Below are positions 36,701-48,200 of a stretch of 64,000 nt of DNA, one piece after another; the stretch's first letter is position 1; each line of letters starts with the position of its first letter. A model generated the notes under the pieces. That model was not told the DNA's origin. It worked only from the letters and a program-made list of their open reading frames with translations, and did not search any database. The translations under genes were made by a program, and so were the position numbers. This DNA is from Halichondria panicea (taxonomy: Eukaryota > Porifera > Demospongiae > Suberitida > Halichondriidae), in NCBI RefSeq assembly GCF_963675165.1, contig NC_087377.1, forward strand, positions 14,876,198 through 14,940,197, read 5' to 3'.

Positions 36701-39700
36701 TTCCTGGATCCGCCACTGAAATGAGAGTAAAATCGCAAAAATATGTACTCGGAAAATGCAATGAACTCATTAAAACCACTTACCAGTAATTAAAAACGCC
36801 ATAAATAACACTAATTTCACAACTTGAGCAGAATTTTGCAGAATATACCAACAAAATGCGCTAAACAGTGAAATCACAGACAAATCTACCTGTGAAATAT
36901 ATCACCTATGGTACAGTGGAACCTCCATTAACAACCACCTCCAAAGAGCAACCACACACTATATAATGGCCAAGAGCTCAGGTCCGGATTGAAACTACGT
37001 ATATACAGATAATGTAAAGCAACCTCTCAGGGGGAACCACCTTTCTACTCCGTATAACAAGCAGCTTTCTAGTCCCTGATCAGCTTTAGCAATGGAAGAT
37101 AACCTACCAGAACGAACAGCCACACCCAGAATTTGCAGAAAATTATCAAAATTGTGAAAATCTAGCTGTAGCTTGTCCCTACAGCCTTTTTATATTATGA
37201 GGCAGTTAGCAAAGCTTGCAGCAAGAAATGACTCATAGATCATACATGCTGGCAATCTAAACCTCCCAAAGAAGACTACCTCTCCGGCTATAACGGCCAA
37301 CACCCCACCCCAATGGTGTCCGTTTTATGGAAGTTCCACTGTAATACATTCTAGAATTCCTTCCCAATGGTGGGAAATTATGGGATAATGTTCTTATATA
37401 CAAAACAGATAGCGTAACAAGGACAATTTCTTTCAGCCATCAGGTTTTTGTACATAATTATACCTACCAAAGTAACACCATCTTTGTCTTCAGTGTTATA
37501 GATGCACTCCAGTCGCAAGATATCTCCCTATATAAGCAAAAAATCAATTATGCTGTTCGAAATATTTTTTAGTGTATGCATGCATGCATGGGGAATCACG
37601 ATATAGTAATCACTAATGGACACTTCCCTCAATCAAAGGACAGACACCATGCATGAATGCACGTATGAAGGAGGAGAAACATGCAGATCCGTGTGTATGC
37701 ATGCATCTGTATTCTGACTTACTGGCTTAACATTAATAAGCTCTGGAAGATGAACCGTTTGTTGGAAGTTGAAATCGTACTGCAAATTCTGATCGATTGG
37801 CTCGAGCTCTTTCCATCCATTATCACCACAAGTCTCATTTCTCCGTATGTGATGAACAGTCAACCCCACACCTGCAAAATAATAATCATGACTATAAACG
37901 TTTTCTAGCCAAATGCGACAATGATAATTATTTTAAGATCTGGCTCATCTACAGCATTGACACAAGTATGTACTATCTCATGGTGCATGGGCCTGTATTG
38001 TTAATTTACTCACCAACAAGATGGGTGTGTAGAGTATTGGCAAAGATAAAGATACCATCCTCCGGAATCTGTGTAGAAAATAGTTATATATGCACATATA
38101 ACACAGACAATAATTATGTGAATTCTATACCGTTAATTATTACTAGACGTGACTTGAATAGAGGGGGGGAGTCAAGGGAGTGAGTGCATGTCTGGATAGC
38201 TAGGAAGCCGCCTTCGGTATTATAGCTCTATTACATCTAGATCAGTTTAACTGTCGTGTATCGTTCAGTTTTTTGTTTTAGTGGAAAAAATTATTACAAT
38301 AACGAGTGGTGCAAGCTGTGCTATGCTAAGCCTCTCTTTATGCTTTGCTTTTGTTCAAAAATGTTTACTGTAGAATCTCGCTATATATACCGGCTCTCTG
38401 AAGTACGGCCACCTCGATAATTATACCGGCCATTAAATTTGGTTTGGCACGGATTGCTAAATAGGTTTACTGCACAAAACTCGTTCTGAAATGCGGCCAC
38501 TTGTTATCCGTATACTGGCCAGTACTGCATGGCTGCCCCAACAAAGTAATTACTTACAGCCAGATAAATGTTTTGGGTGTGGTTTAGCAGATAAAATTGG
38601 ATTGTCTCGAATCAATTTGCGGTTCTGCCTCGAGGATAATACATTGTGTAGGGTAGTTTTTTTAGCCACGGCTATATTTTCCGAAATGCAGCCACCTCGC
38701 TATTCCGGCCAAGCTGCACCGTCCCAATTAAGGGTGGCCAGATTAACGAGAGTCTATAACTGTGGACTCTTATAATAATTATAGCAGAGGTATAAGTAGT
38801 TTGCTTTGTAATTATGTTATTACGCAATTGTTGGCAATGAACCACATGCAGTCATTTATAGAAGGAGCTTATAATGGAAACAGAATGGATTGATAAATGG
38901 TCTTCAAGGATAGAGGCATGCACGTAGATCTATATACAATAATAAGTATTTTGCATTTCCTATCAACGAATTAAAAAAGGGGGTGGGATCTGCAATGAGG
39001 TCGAAAATCACAAGAGCTGCTGGCAGTGTACATGCACGCAGCTTTGCAGATCTTTTTCTGGCGCTTATACATATAGCAAACAAACAGCTATAATAATATC
39101 GCTTTAAATTAGTGCAAGGCTAACCATGGCGAACTATAAGTTGAATAGAAAGTTTGTGCAAACAGATGATGCTATGATTCGAAGAGTGTGAGTAAAATTA
39201 ACCTTAACTCAAGAAAGAAGTTTTAGTTTGCAAATCCACAAATCAAAATCCAAGAGAACATGGCGAGAAGCCTATATATATATAGAAGCTGTTAGTTTTT
39301 GTCGTATTGCGACAATCGTTGAGCAGTTAACTGGAATACACACACAGTCAGCTTTTATTACCGTATCCCTCGTGCGGCTATATACGCCTCAGAGCATAAT
39401 GACTAATTTTGATACTGTCATGAGTGACTCACATGTGCACTAGTACAGGCAGAGCTGCACTCCCCAAACACTCTGTAGTCTTGAGCTCCAGGGGGTATGA
39501 TCATGGATGAAGAAACAGCATGCCCCAATTGCAAAGTCCCTGCACTGAAAGTACGCTCTGTACTTGTGTAGAAGAAACTCATACCAGAGCTATCCACAAT
39601 ATCTGCATGTATTGCGGAGAAAAGATCAGATAATTATAATTATTGCGGACAATAATGAATGCATGCATGCATTTATGGTGTCTTCCATCACATGCTAGTA

Positions 39701-42700
39701 TGCACGTGCATAAGGTAAAAGATCTGTTTTGTTAGCAAATTTAAGGAGGCTATAATTATATACACTTGACTTTTGATTGCTTGGAAAGATGACCTTATGA
39801 AATTACTACCTGTTTTACTGACCTGAGCGTTGATTAGGGTTGTCGTAGTGAGTTTGCATGACAACAAAGCGAGGATTACCATCTCCACCCACCGGATATG
39901 CCACGTCAGCAGGGTATACAAATTTCTATTAATAAAGGTAACAATTTATATTCACTGTTAATTACAGTGACCGAATAATATAATTATTCATGCATGCATA
40001 TAATTATTACGTATTACTAGAATTTTTTGCAGGCATCAAACATTTGCGAACTTTGCGATGGTTGATCAATTCGCAACAATAAAATCCGCAAAACCTACTA
40101 GTAAATACACACGATCCTTGCCAGAACGCAATAGTTAGATCACAAAAGGTCAAAATTTCTGCTGATTTGGCTCATTCGCAAAGGTTTTTCATTCGCAAAA
40201 TATTATAGTAATACGGTAGTGAACATGCACTCGTCTTAGATAATTATACTAGCTTACCCCTCCTCCTACAGCCCATGCAGCCAATAAAATACCCCTGGAT
40301 ATGCAAGCAGCCACCATTTCACCAGTCACTCCACGCCCGGGACCACTACACGGAGCACTGTAGCCAGTGAGGGTGCTGTTGAGGTTTGTGCACTCGTAGA
40401 TCAGGAAATGATGAACATTCTGCATATTTACTTCATCAATAATAGGTGCCACCTGTATTGGAAGAATTAATTAAATGTACAAAAACCCGAGGCCATGCAT
40501 AAATTGCTGGAGTTTCAGTATACCATAATACTAGAAATAATTATGTATACAAGTATAAACTAATGCTATTTGGCCATGCAGCTTCTATATGCAATACTAT
40601 AATTATGCGATTAAATTACTTCCTCGAGAGCCATGCAGTAAGCAGCTCAACTTATTGCCACCTCCAAGAGCCTACAAAGTGAAATTCAACTCATAATTAT
40701 ATATACGCTGCGATTTCGATGAGGCCTTTCATTGTAAGTCGAATAAGTATGCGATGTATGAAAGCTGCTCGCATTAATAGCATCATGCATTAATTTCTAG
40801 CACTACAGTAGGTACTAGTTGACTGCATGTATATGAATGAATGGTGCAATCAGGGTATAATGCATGCATGGCATAGGTGGTGCTTTAACCCTTTAACCGT
40901 CACGGGCCACGATCGTGGCCCGCAATAAGTGACTTTTTTTGCGAAATTCTAACTCTGCGATACTTAGGAAGTAGCTCGAACTACGCACATCCCTGTATAG
41001 AGGAAGAGCTGTAGAATCACGTGTAGAATTTTCCAAGCCACGTTGCTATGTTAAAATTTCATTAGCATCTTACCGCACGAAGTTTATAGCTATGGCTAGA
41101 TTGTTTACTTGTGCCGATGTGCTTGAACAGCTTGAGGACAGCAATGGCGATGTCTCCTCTGGTAATGACAGTGCCTATGAAGGAGAGGGGATAGTAGGAT
41201 ACCTCCCAAAGGCTACCAGCTTTATGCCAGACGCTGATGAACTGTCTGGTACTGAGGACATGCATGACATGGACCTAGACGCTAGCGCTATGGACCAGGA
41301 CGGTGAAAGACCAGGAGAGGGCTCATTGTGTGACTCTGGCAAGTAGTATAGTATAGCTAGAATATCAGTAGTGTAAGTATAGTATAGCTAAAATAGAATT
41401 AGCAGTAATGAACAGTCTTTATGTGAGCTTGTAAATTTCATAGATCGTTCACCGATATAGTAATACATGTACGTATTGTACTTCAAATTGATATATCTTA
41501 GCACTGTTACATTCATATGATGTGAAAATCAAGCTTAGTCAAGCCTTTATACCATAATTTATGATAGGCTGATCCATAAAAAAATTTTTTTTGATTTTAT
41601 CTCACCGCTGGCCGAGCATTTAAAATGATAAAAACAGGTGAGCGTAATAACCGTGGTTGTTATGGCAACACATGTTGCACCATTTTATTCCTTGTTGTAT
41701 GGGCATTCTATTGGTATATGGTTGCTAGGCATTTTATTGCTCTGGAAACCCGATAGAGAATTTACAGACATTTCACTTCACTGTTAATTAAGAATCCGAC
41801 GGTTAAAGGGTTAAACACCACATCCTGGGCCGATAATATCAATATCACCTTGACCACATCCTCAATAATATCACCCCCTGCAATGACCACATGCATCCTG
41901 GGTAATATCAAGAGACCATAATAAAATTAAGAGAGAGAGTATAATTATATTGAACGCATGCATGCATATTCTGTGCATCAGATGTATTCGTGCATGAATT
42001 CCTGTCTGAAACGCGTGATCAATAACGACAATTTAGGAATAACTGCATGTCTCGAGGCAAGTGCATGGTGCATGGCTCCAGGCGCTCGGATTGGTCAGTT
42101 ACCAAGCAGTAATGCTTCGTTCGATACTCTCTCTTTTTTATTATGGACTCTAGGTAATATCAATCAGGCATGTCCTGGATTTACGATTATACTACTCTCC
42201 TTTGATGTCTGACCATAATCAGGAATAAAGAGATAGCTATATACGTATAGGGAATCTATTTTATCATGAATCTTGATTATAATTTATTATACAAGTTAAC
42301 TACAGCAAGAGTGCATATAATTAACTGAAGAAGCTCTAACCTTTGTGATAAAACGTGTTTGGTTCTGAACATTTGCAGGTAGCTCGAATGCAGAGCACCA
42401 GTAGGTAGTGCTATCGCTGGGAACACTAATCTGCAGAGGGAATGAGGAGGCCATGTGATGCATGTCTATATACATGCATTTAATTATTGCACACATGAGT
42501 GACAGAAAGACTCTAGAGTCTTGCATGGGTAAATATCATTATATAACACCTATATCTGGGTGCTAAATTACTAAAAACGGTGACCCAATTTACCAACATT
42601 AACAGCTACAAAAAGCTTTGGCCTTGACACTGCATGCATGTGCAGCGTCCTCTGAATTATCTTTACATGCACATACAAACATAATAATTATTTCTATGTA

Positions 42701-44134
42701 GTTTAGATTTTGAGTATAACTATTGTTCTGAGCTATAATTATACTAAGCTGAGGGCGTTGTTTGCCTGCTGCTGACAACAACAAATTAATAACAATTAAG
42801 ACAATTATTACTAATTGAATGCTGTTGAATGCTGTGAAATAATAAATAGCCACTGTGATTATACTAATACAGTGGAACCTCTGTACGTTAACAACTATAT
42901 ATACCTCCGAATAAAGGCCAGTTGTTATAATTATAACGGCCAGGCACCCACAGGTCCCAAATGAACAGTTTGTGTACAAAACAACCTCTCAACAAAGCCA
43001 AACCCCAATGGTTTCTGTTATAGAGGGGTTCCACTGTAGTATACACATGAAGGAAACCTCTCAACTACACACACTAAGTAAGTCTTAACTTTAACCTATA
43101 TACAATTTTATTTTAGGCCAAAATTGAATGCACAAAATGTGCACATTCTGAGCTTGACATTATTATATACGTACAGCATCAACAGTGATGTCAAAGGATT
43201 GCAGATCAGTCGGATCAGTCGGCACTTCTTGTTGTCCTCCCAGCAGGTTAATACTGGATGATCCACGGTTTGTCTCATGGTACATCACTTGACTAGGGTC
43301 GTCATCAATAGGGTCAGCATCATTCCAACTGAAGATCATACGAGCTGTGTCACTCTGCATGATGATTGGGCAACGTCTTATTAACATGCAATTAATCGTC
43401 TCCTGTGCATGCAAATGCAAACAGACACGTGCAGCAGGATTTTTAATTAATTATCAGCCAAAATTGATTATATTGTTATGAGCAAATTTTGAACCTGGAT
43501 TTCTCTGTCAAATTGTTCATCACAAGTAACCAAATTTCTTCTGAAGGCAAGAATAGTGAATCCATCCTCTTGCTCTCCATCCTCAAGGATCCAGTCTTGC
43601 ATGGCATCAACTGGTGGGAGGCTTCTTCCAGTGGCAAAGCGATCCTGCATGTAATCAGGCACAAGCACATGCATGCAGTATATATACTGTATAATACATG
43701 CACATGAGGTATAATTATATGCGTATATATATCATTACTTTACGACGTACAACAAAACATGCTATATAGAGCAACCATTTTAGAATGCAGGGTTTTAATT
43801 ATACAATTATTATAGCTATATATAATTATCAGACTGCATGCATGCTTTACTTATAAACTCGGCTCACATGCAAAAAGGCTTGTCCTTGATCGTTGACCCA
43901 TCCAATGACAATGTCAGAGTTAGGCATTCCTCCAGTGGGAGACAGTCCCAGTCCAACCCATCCAGTGGTGCTCACATTCACTGCAAACCTTATGCTCTGC
44001 TCCTCAACATTAAAGCTCCAGTGCAGCCTGTAGCTCCCTGGTCTCAGGTCAGCAGTCAGAGGGTAGGTGGAGAGGTTAATATTGGCTGCCAGGACAGCAG
44101 GGAGGAGAAGAGCAAGTAAAGCAAATGTCTTCAT
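33798..44134 (-). CDS. MOXD1-like: DBH/MOXD1-like copper monooxygenase, paralog 3 (13 exons, 628 aa)
   Basis: Exons in coding order: 44134-43868, 43644-43495, 43354-43175, 42430-42341, 40452-40258, 39925-39823, 39602-39433, 38068-38014, 37871-37723, 37527-37468, 36154-36015, 34776-34605, 33953-33798; total 1887 nt. The signal peptide is MKTFALLALLLPAVLAA. CuA ligands: H243, H244 (NVHHFLIYEC) and H320; the usual METHYD is MQTHYD here, with the His kept. CuB ligands: H399, H401 (LHTHL) and M482 (EEMC). A hydrophobic C-terminal tail ends GIMM. Closest to paralog 2 in exons 1-3 and 9-11. Introns hold at least seven transposon copies, including a piggyBac derivative in intron 4. No exon is disrupted. 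Confidence 0.92.
34383..34572. mobile_element. MITE with TTAA flanks next to a splice donor
   Basis: Ends GGTGACATATTTTC and GAAAATATGTCACC are inverted repeats, bounded by TTAA at 34379-34382 and 34573-34576. The TTAA sites suggest piggyBac- or Kolobok-like mobilisation. The right TTAA lies only 28 bp inside intron 12 of paralog 3 from the donor at 34604. A related, interrupted copy is at about 36283-36906. Confidence 0.7.
35365..35640. repeat. Inverted copy of the 24351-24600 repeat, intron 11 of paralog 3
   Basis: Carries CAGTGGCGTAGCTAGG at the left and AGCAGGCGCTGAATAA, GCATGCGCATTAGATGGCC, CAGATCACAGTGATTCA in reverse order relative to 24351-24600. Each copy lies in intron 11 of its host paralog, but in opposite orientation, so they are separate insertions. 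Confidence 0.6.
36283..36906. repeat. Older MITE split by a younger element (nested)
   Basis: Left part (GTGACATAATTTTTTCGCGTG, TTAATTTCTG) and right part (GAGAGTAAAATCGCAAAAA, CTACCTGTGAAATATATCACC) are the two halves of the family at 34383. They are separated by the insertion at 36335-36718. Confidence 0.7.
36335..36718. mobile_element. 384-bp MITE with CAGTGGCGGATCC ends
   Basis: CAGTGGCGGATCCAG at the left and CTGGATCCGCCACTG at the right are perfect inverted termini. AAATG direct repeats (36330-36334 and 36719-36723) flank it. The host sequence on both sides matches the 34383 repeat, so the boundaries are well defined. Confidence 0.8.
36914..37341. mobile_element. pogo/Tigger-like MITE, CAGTGGAACCTCC ends, TA sites
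   Basis: Begins CAGTGGAACCTCCATTA and ends ATGGAAGTTCCACTG, with TA at 36912-36913 and 37342-37343. It lies in intron 10 of paralog 3. CAGTRGAACC termini with TA duplication are typical of pogo/Tigger elements. Confidence 0.8.
38373..38754. mobile_element. pogo-type MITE, GACTCTCG ends, TA sites
   Basis: Left end GAATCTCGCTA, right end complement GACTCTCGTTAATCTGGCC, TA at 38371-38372 and 38755-38756. It lies in intron 7 of paralog 3. The open frame across 38491-38775 falls in this element and is not a gene. Confidence 0.75.
40009..40217. mobile_element. Palindromic MITE, ACGTATTACTAG ends
   Basis: The left end ACGTATTACTAGAATTTTTTGC and the right complement ACCGTATTACTATAATATTTTGC pair; internal blocks match 3318-3500 and 9444-9560. 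It lies in intron 5 of paralog 3, about 40 bp from exon 5. Confidence 0.7.
40889..41810 (+). mobile_element. Internally deleted piggyBac element
   Basis: Termini CCCTTTAACCGTC and GACGGTTAAAGGG are inverted repeats flanked by exact TTAA at 40885-40888 and 41811-41814, the piggyBac hallmark. A perfect 18-bp palindrome GGGCCACGATCGTGGCCC lies just inside the left end. A reading frame from ATG 41092 to 41346 begins MARLFTCADVLEQLEDS and is rich in Asp, Glu and Ser, like the acidic N-terminus of piggyBac-derived proteins. It stops after 84 residues with no DDD catalytic domain. The 922-bp element therefore cannot move itself. It sits in intron 4 of MOXD paralog 3, same sense as + strand. Confidence 0.87.
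42870..43036. mobile_element. Short CAGTGGAACCTC MITE, 167 bp
   Basis: Ends CAGTGGAACCTCTG and GAGGGGTTCCACTG with TA at 42868-42869 and 43037-43038, in intron 3 of paralog 3. A short internal-deletion relative of the element at 36914. Confidence 0.8.
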
Positions 44135-44489
44135 GTTTTTTAGTGCTTAAAGAGCAAATAAAATAATAACTGATGAGACATTGGTGAATGAATCCTAGCT
44201 GCTCTTATAATTACTTGAGGTGGAAGAGGCGTGGCTGAATTATATGATTTCCTTTTCCAAAAGAGGAGGGGAGGAGCTGCTATTTACTTATTTCAGTCAT
44301 AACATGACATTAATTATTGTACACTTGCAGCATAACTACACTTGCAGCATAACTAATTAATGTAGAGATATTCTCATAGATATAGATACATAGTGAAATG
44401 ACAACAACTGTACATACAACAAAGTATATAGTGGCATAGAGATGTACAAGGCGGTATATAATGGCACGAGAATGAATGAGTTAGTGATG
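44135..44489. other. Short intergenic: paralog 3 promoter side and CHEK1 3' end
   Basis: Only 355 bp separate the MOXD start codon (44134) from the CHEK1 stop codon (44490), both genes reading leftward. No TATA box or polyadenylation signal could be called with confidence. ACACTTGCAGCATAACTA occurs twice in tandem at about 44321-44355. Confidence 0.5.
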
Positions 44490-45230
44490 TCATTGTATTT
44501 GAGGCGGCTTGCATATCAAGTCCAAACATTGTTCTTTGATTTTCTTGAAGATTTTCTTGAACTCAATTCCATCACCCTACAAGAAAAAGAAACAGAATGC
44601 GTTGACTGCAAGTACATTATGCGGAAAAATCCTACAGGATATACCTTGGACGTATCGATCGCTGTACGTGCATGTAGGCCCTTGAGAATAAAATGTACAT
44701 GACGGTAACTAAAGCAAATACATGGTATAAAACCTCATTACAAAAAACAAGGAACAAGAAACTAGGCTTAAATGTATACATGCATGTAGCTGTGAGACTA
44801 CTAAGTTAACGCTCACCTTTGACCTTCTAAACTCAATGAGCAGCAAATCTGGTCTCAGTTCGTAAATAGAGGCTTTAAACTCGAGAGGTTGTTTGCGACG
44901 ATCCACTGTGAACACGACCAGACTAACCTGAAGAAGGACGGGACAGGGGATAGGGTTAGGATGACAGCTAATAAATACTTATATACACACACACACGCAC
45001 GCACGCACGCACACGCTCACACACGCACACGCACACGCACACACGCACACACACACGCACACGCTCACGCACATACACACACACATGCAGATGCTGTCTT
45101 TACCTTATCTCCACTGCTTCTGTGCTCATAGCCCAGTTTTCTGAGTGCCTGCTGCAGTCTCCCCCACACTCTCACACTGCTCTGATGGGTGTAGAAACGA
45201 GTCATCCTCAGAGTGAGATGTTGGAATGGC

Positions 45231-45295
<65 letters not shown>

Positions 45296-48200
45296 TGTGT
45301 GTGTGTGCGTGTGTGTGTGCGTGCGTGGAGGGGGGGGGGTAGACAGGTACACATACAAGTACACAACTACATGAAGATAAAGTGCAAGTAAGTGTAACTA
45401 AATATTGAAGCATTCTCAGTCCATTATTAATTTGAGAGCATTACTTTTACACTTGAGCATAATTATAATTTCTCAACTATAATTATATAGTGTAAACACA
45501 CACTGCATTTGCATAGAGGTACCTGAGAAGCCCCAGGAGTGCAGGGAATCTGAGTGCCGACGATAAGCTCGTCAAATCGTGACGGTTGAGTGAAGCTCTC
45601 TACTCCTACCACACCATCTACACCCTCACCTCCCTCACGGTGATGAACTGGCTGTGACGCTGTGGCCTCACTGCATGCATGTGTGCGCGTGTGGGAGTGA
45701 GGTGCATACCGATTGGTAAAAACCATGGATAACAATTTTTAGTAGACAATTTACAGACCACAGCAAGGGCTGTACCAAAAAAAGGACTATCGTACATGAT
45801 TATTACAAGTACATGTATATATATACATGCATGTGCCATACCTCCCGGTTCTGTCTGAGTATCGTGGTGAACTGTCAATTTTGATCTTTTTTGAGGGTCG
45901 ATGCGTTGGAGAGACGATAGTTAGTGCGTCCTGAGAGGGCTGGTCCAGCACAGGGTACGTCCTGAGCAAAGGAAGAAGAAGGTGGATAAAGATACCACAT
46001 TTAACATTTCATACACTAGCTTGTATAATTATGTGGATGTATGATATTTATTTAAGCAAGCCCAATGCCTACGCTATATTGGAAGAATCCTGAACAAACT
46101 TGTTAGTAAGTACAATATAGAAAATATTGTTACTGTCAGTGTGTTTAAATATTTTCTGTTTAGGATGCACTTTACATCTAGCTACTAGCTAATCCTATGC
46201 TATATATGCTGAATTATTATAAAATAAAAAAAATAAAAAAAAAACCCTCGGCTTGAGGCGTGATTGTAGATCTATCGCGTGTGTCACAACTATAGAGAAG
46301 TGTTATAAAAGCAGTAGTATTAGCTCCACCAAGAGAGCAAAAGGATTCTGTATTTCAGTTTTTGTGAACACATTAGAGGCAGAAAGAATCCCTAGAAATC
46401 AACCATGCATGTGGTAACATTGTGCATATGTAATGAAGTGACTTGAAGTATAGAGCCATGTAGCTAGCTATACTCTGTACCCAAGTTGAAAATGCAAGGT
46501 ATAAGTTTCTAGCTTTTATTTACTATGTAAACAAAGAAGCCTTTATGTTAATATCATGCTGAGGCTATCCATCCTGCACGTGAGCAGAACCAGAACCACA
46601 ATATAGACAGACACACTGGCAGACCATACTTTAACTCGTGACTGCCAACCCACCTCGGGTTAACAATAGTCTCGTAACATGCAATCTCAACTAAAGGGAT
46701 ATTAAACATACCTTAAGGTTACTGTTATGGGTAGTAATTTTAGCGTTTTCAGAATACTAATTTTGGCGATATTTGTCAAAATAATTATGTATCAGTATGA
46801 GTTTTAAGGTTGAATGAAAAGTTTGAAGAAGTAGATACAAACAAAAAAAGGGCTAGTTTGCTCAAAAGTACATGCTCATTTAGAAAAAGTTTTTTCTTTC
46901 AATGAGTTCATAATTTTTATTAGCGCGGACTTAATTTAGTGTTAATTACAAAATTAGTACTAGTAAAGGTACTCTAAATCGGTAATAGCCTTTTCAACAG
47001 ATATAGCGAGGGACTCACTTTCTGCACCAAATGTTGCTCCTAATCTTTTCCACCGTGCACCTCTTACTCGGGCTGTGACGAAGCATCTTCTTTAGTAGGG
47101 CTACATGAGTACAATATAGGGACATAGAAAACAGTGTAATTTAATTGCGATCTCAGAAATTATTTTCTGCTTCAAAAATCAATGTACATGTACGTGTTGC
47201 ATCATGCAAGCTCTCAGTCTGTAGGCCGCGGAAGTAATTAAGCCGACTTTCTGACTTCCTGCATTAGTGGGAATTTTTTTAATTTGGAGTCTAAACAAGC
47301 TTTCAGTCACTCTATAATAATTATATGGCACATGGAGGTACACTGTAATTGTTATAGCCAACTGAAGCCCTTGGACAGACCAGACAGGGTGCAATAAAGA
47401 AGTGGCTGTTAACACAGTGAAACACATGCTTAGAGGCTTTAGGACCCATTAACCTGGCTGTATTATAGAGGGTAACTTGCTTAACAGGGTGATCACTAAT
47501 ATAGACATGCAGGTGTCACGGTAACAGAAAAGCCCGTAAAGATCACACATCACTATAATATGTCGATAACCCACCGAGTGGCTCGTTGCTGATTTTGTTC
47601 CAAGGTGAAAAAAAATAGTTCTCTTCCTTCCATTCTTTGTACTCGGGACACTCGGACGAGGGGACGTCCCAAGGGAGCTCTGAGGGGGGGGGATGGGGGA
47701 GGGTAAGACTTATGAGGTTTATTGACTTCAAAGCATCTCCTTGTTATGTGATATATTCCATTGAACTTCAATCGAAGTCTAGACATAAACAATCTCTTAT
47801 TATTATTATACCCTCAGCAAATTGCATCAACAACCTAAACTAAGTCACATGTTGTCATAATTAGTTCCACTTGCATGCTAGTAGGAGGACAAGGTGCATG
47901 CTCTAGTCTGGCTTCACTGCATGTGGGGCCACTGCATCCCACAATAATAAGAGTTGTAACATTCACTCCTGACTCTAGAGTCTAGACATAATTTACTCGT
48001 GGTCAAAATGACATGTGAGAGCACCTAGCGTGCGCGCGTGGTTACACCATACTGTGATACATGCACCTATAATCATAGCGAAACATACAAACAGTCTAAT
48101 CGACAAGAGGAACCACAATGTCTTTTGCTAGCTTTATGTGTTATCCTGAAGCGTTGGGTTACATGTGCATGTGTAAGCAGGCCACATCTTTATTACAGCC

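Noticed and set aside
38491-38775. Open frame of 94 codons on the + strand
   Set aside because: It lies almost entirely within the MITE at 38373-38754.
41958-42212. Open frame of 84 codons beside the piggyBac element
   Set aside because: No family signal; lies in intron 4 of paralog 3 outside the element.
45065-45413. Several frames of alternating His-Thr or Cys-Val residues
   Set aside because: They are translations of the CA/TG microsatellites.
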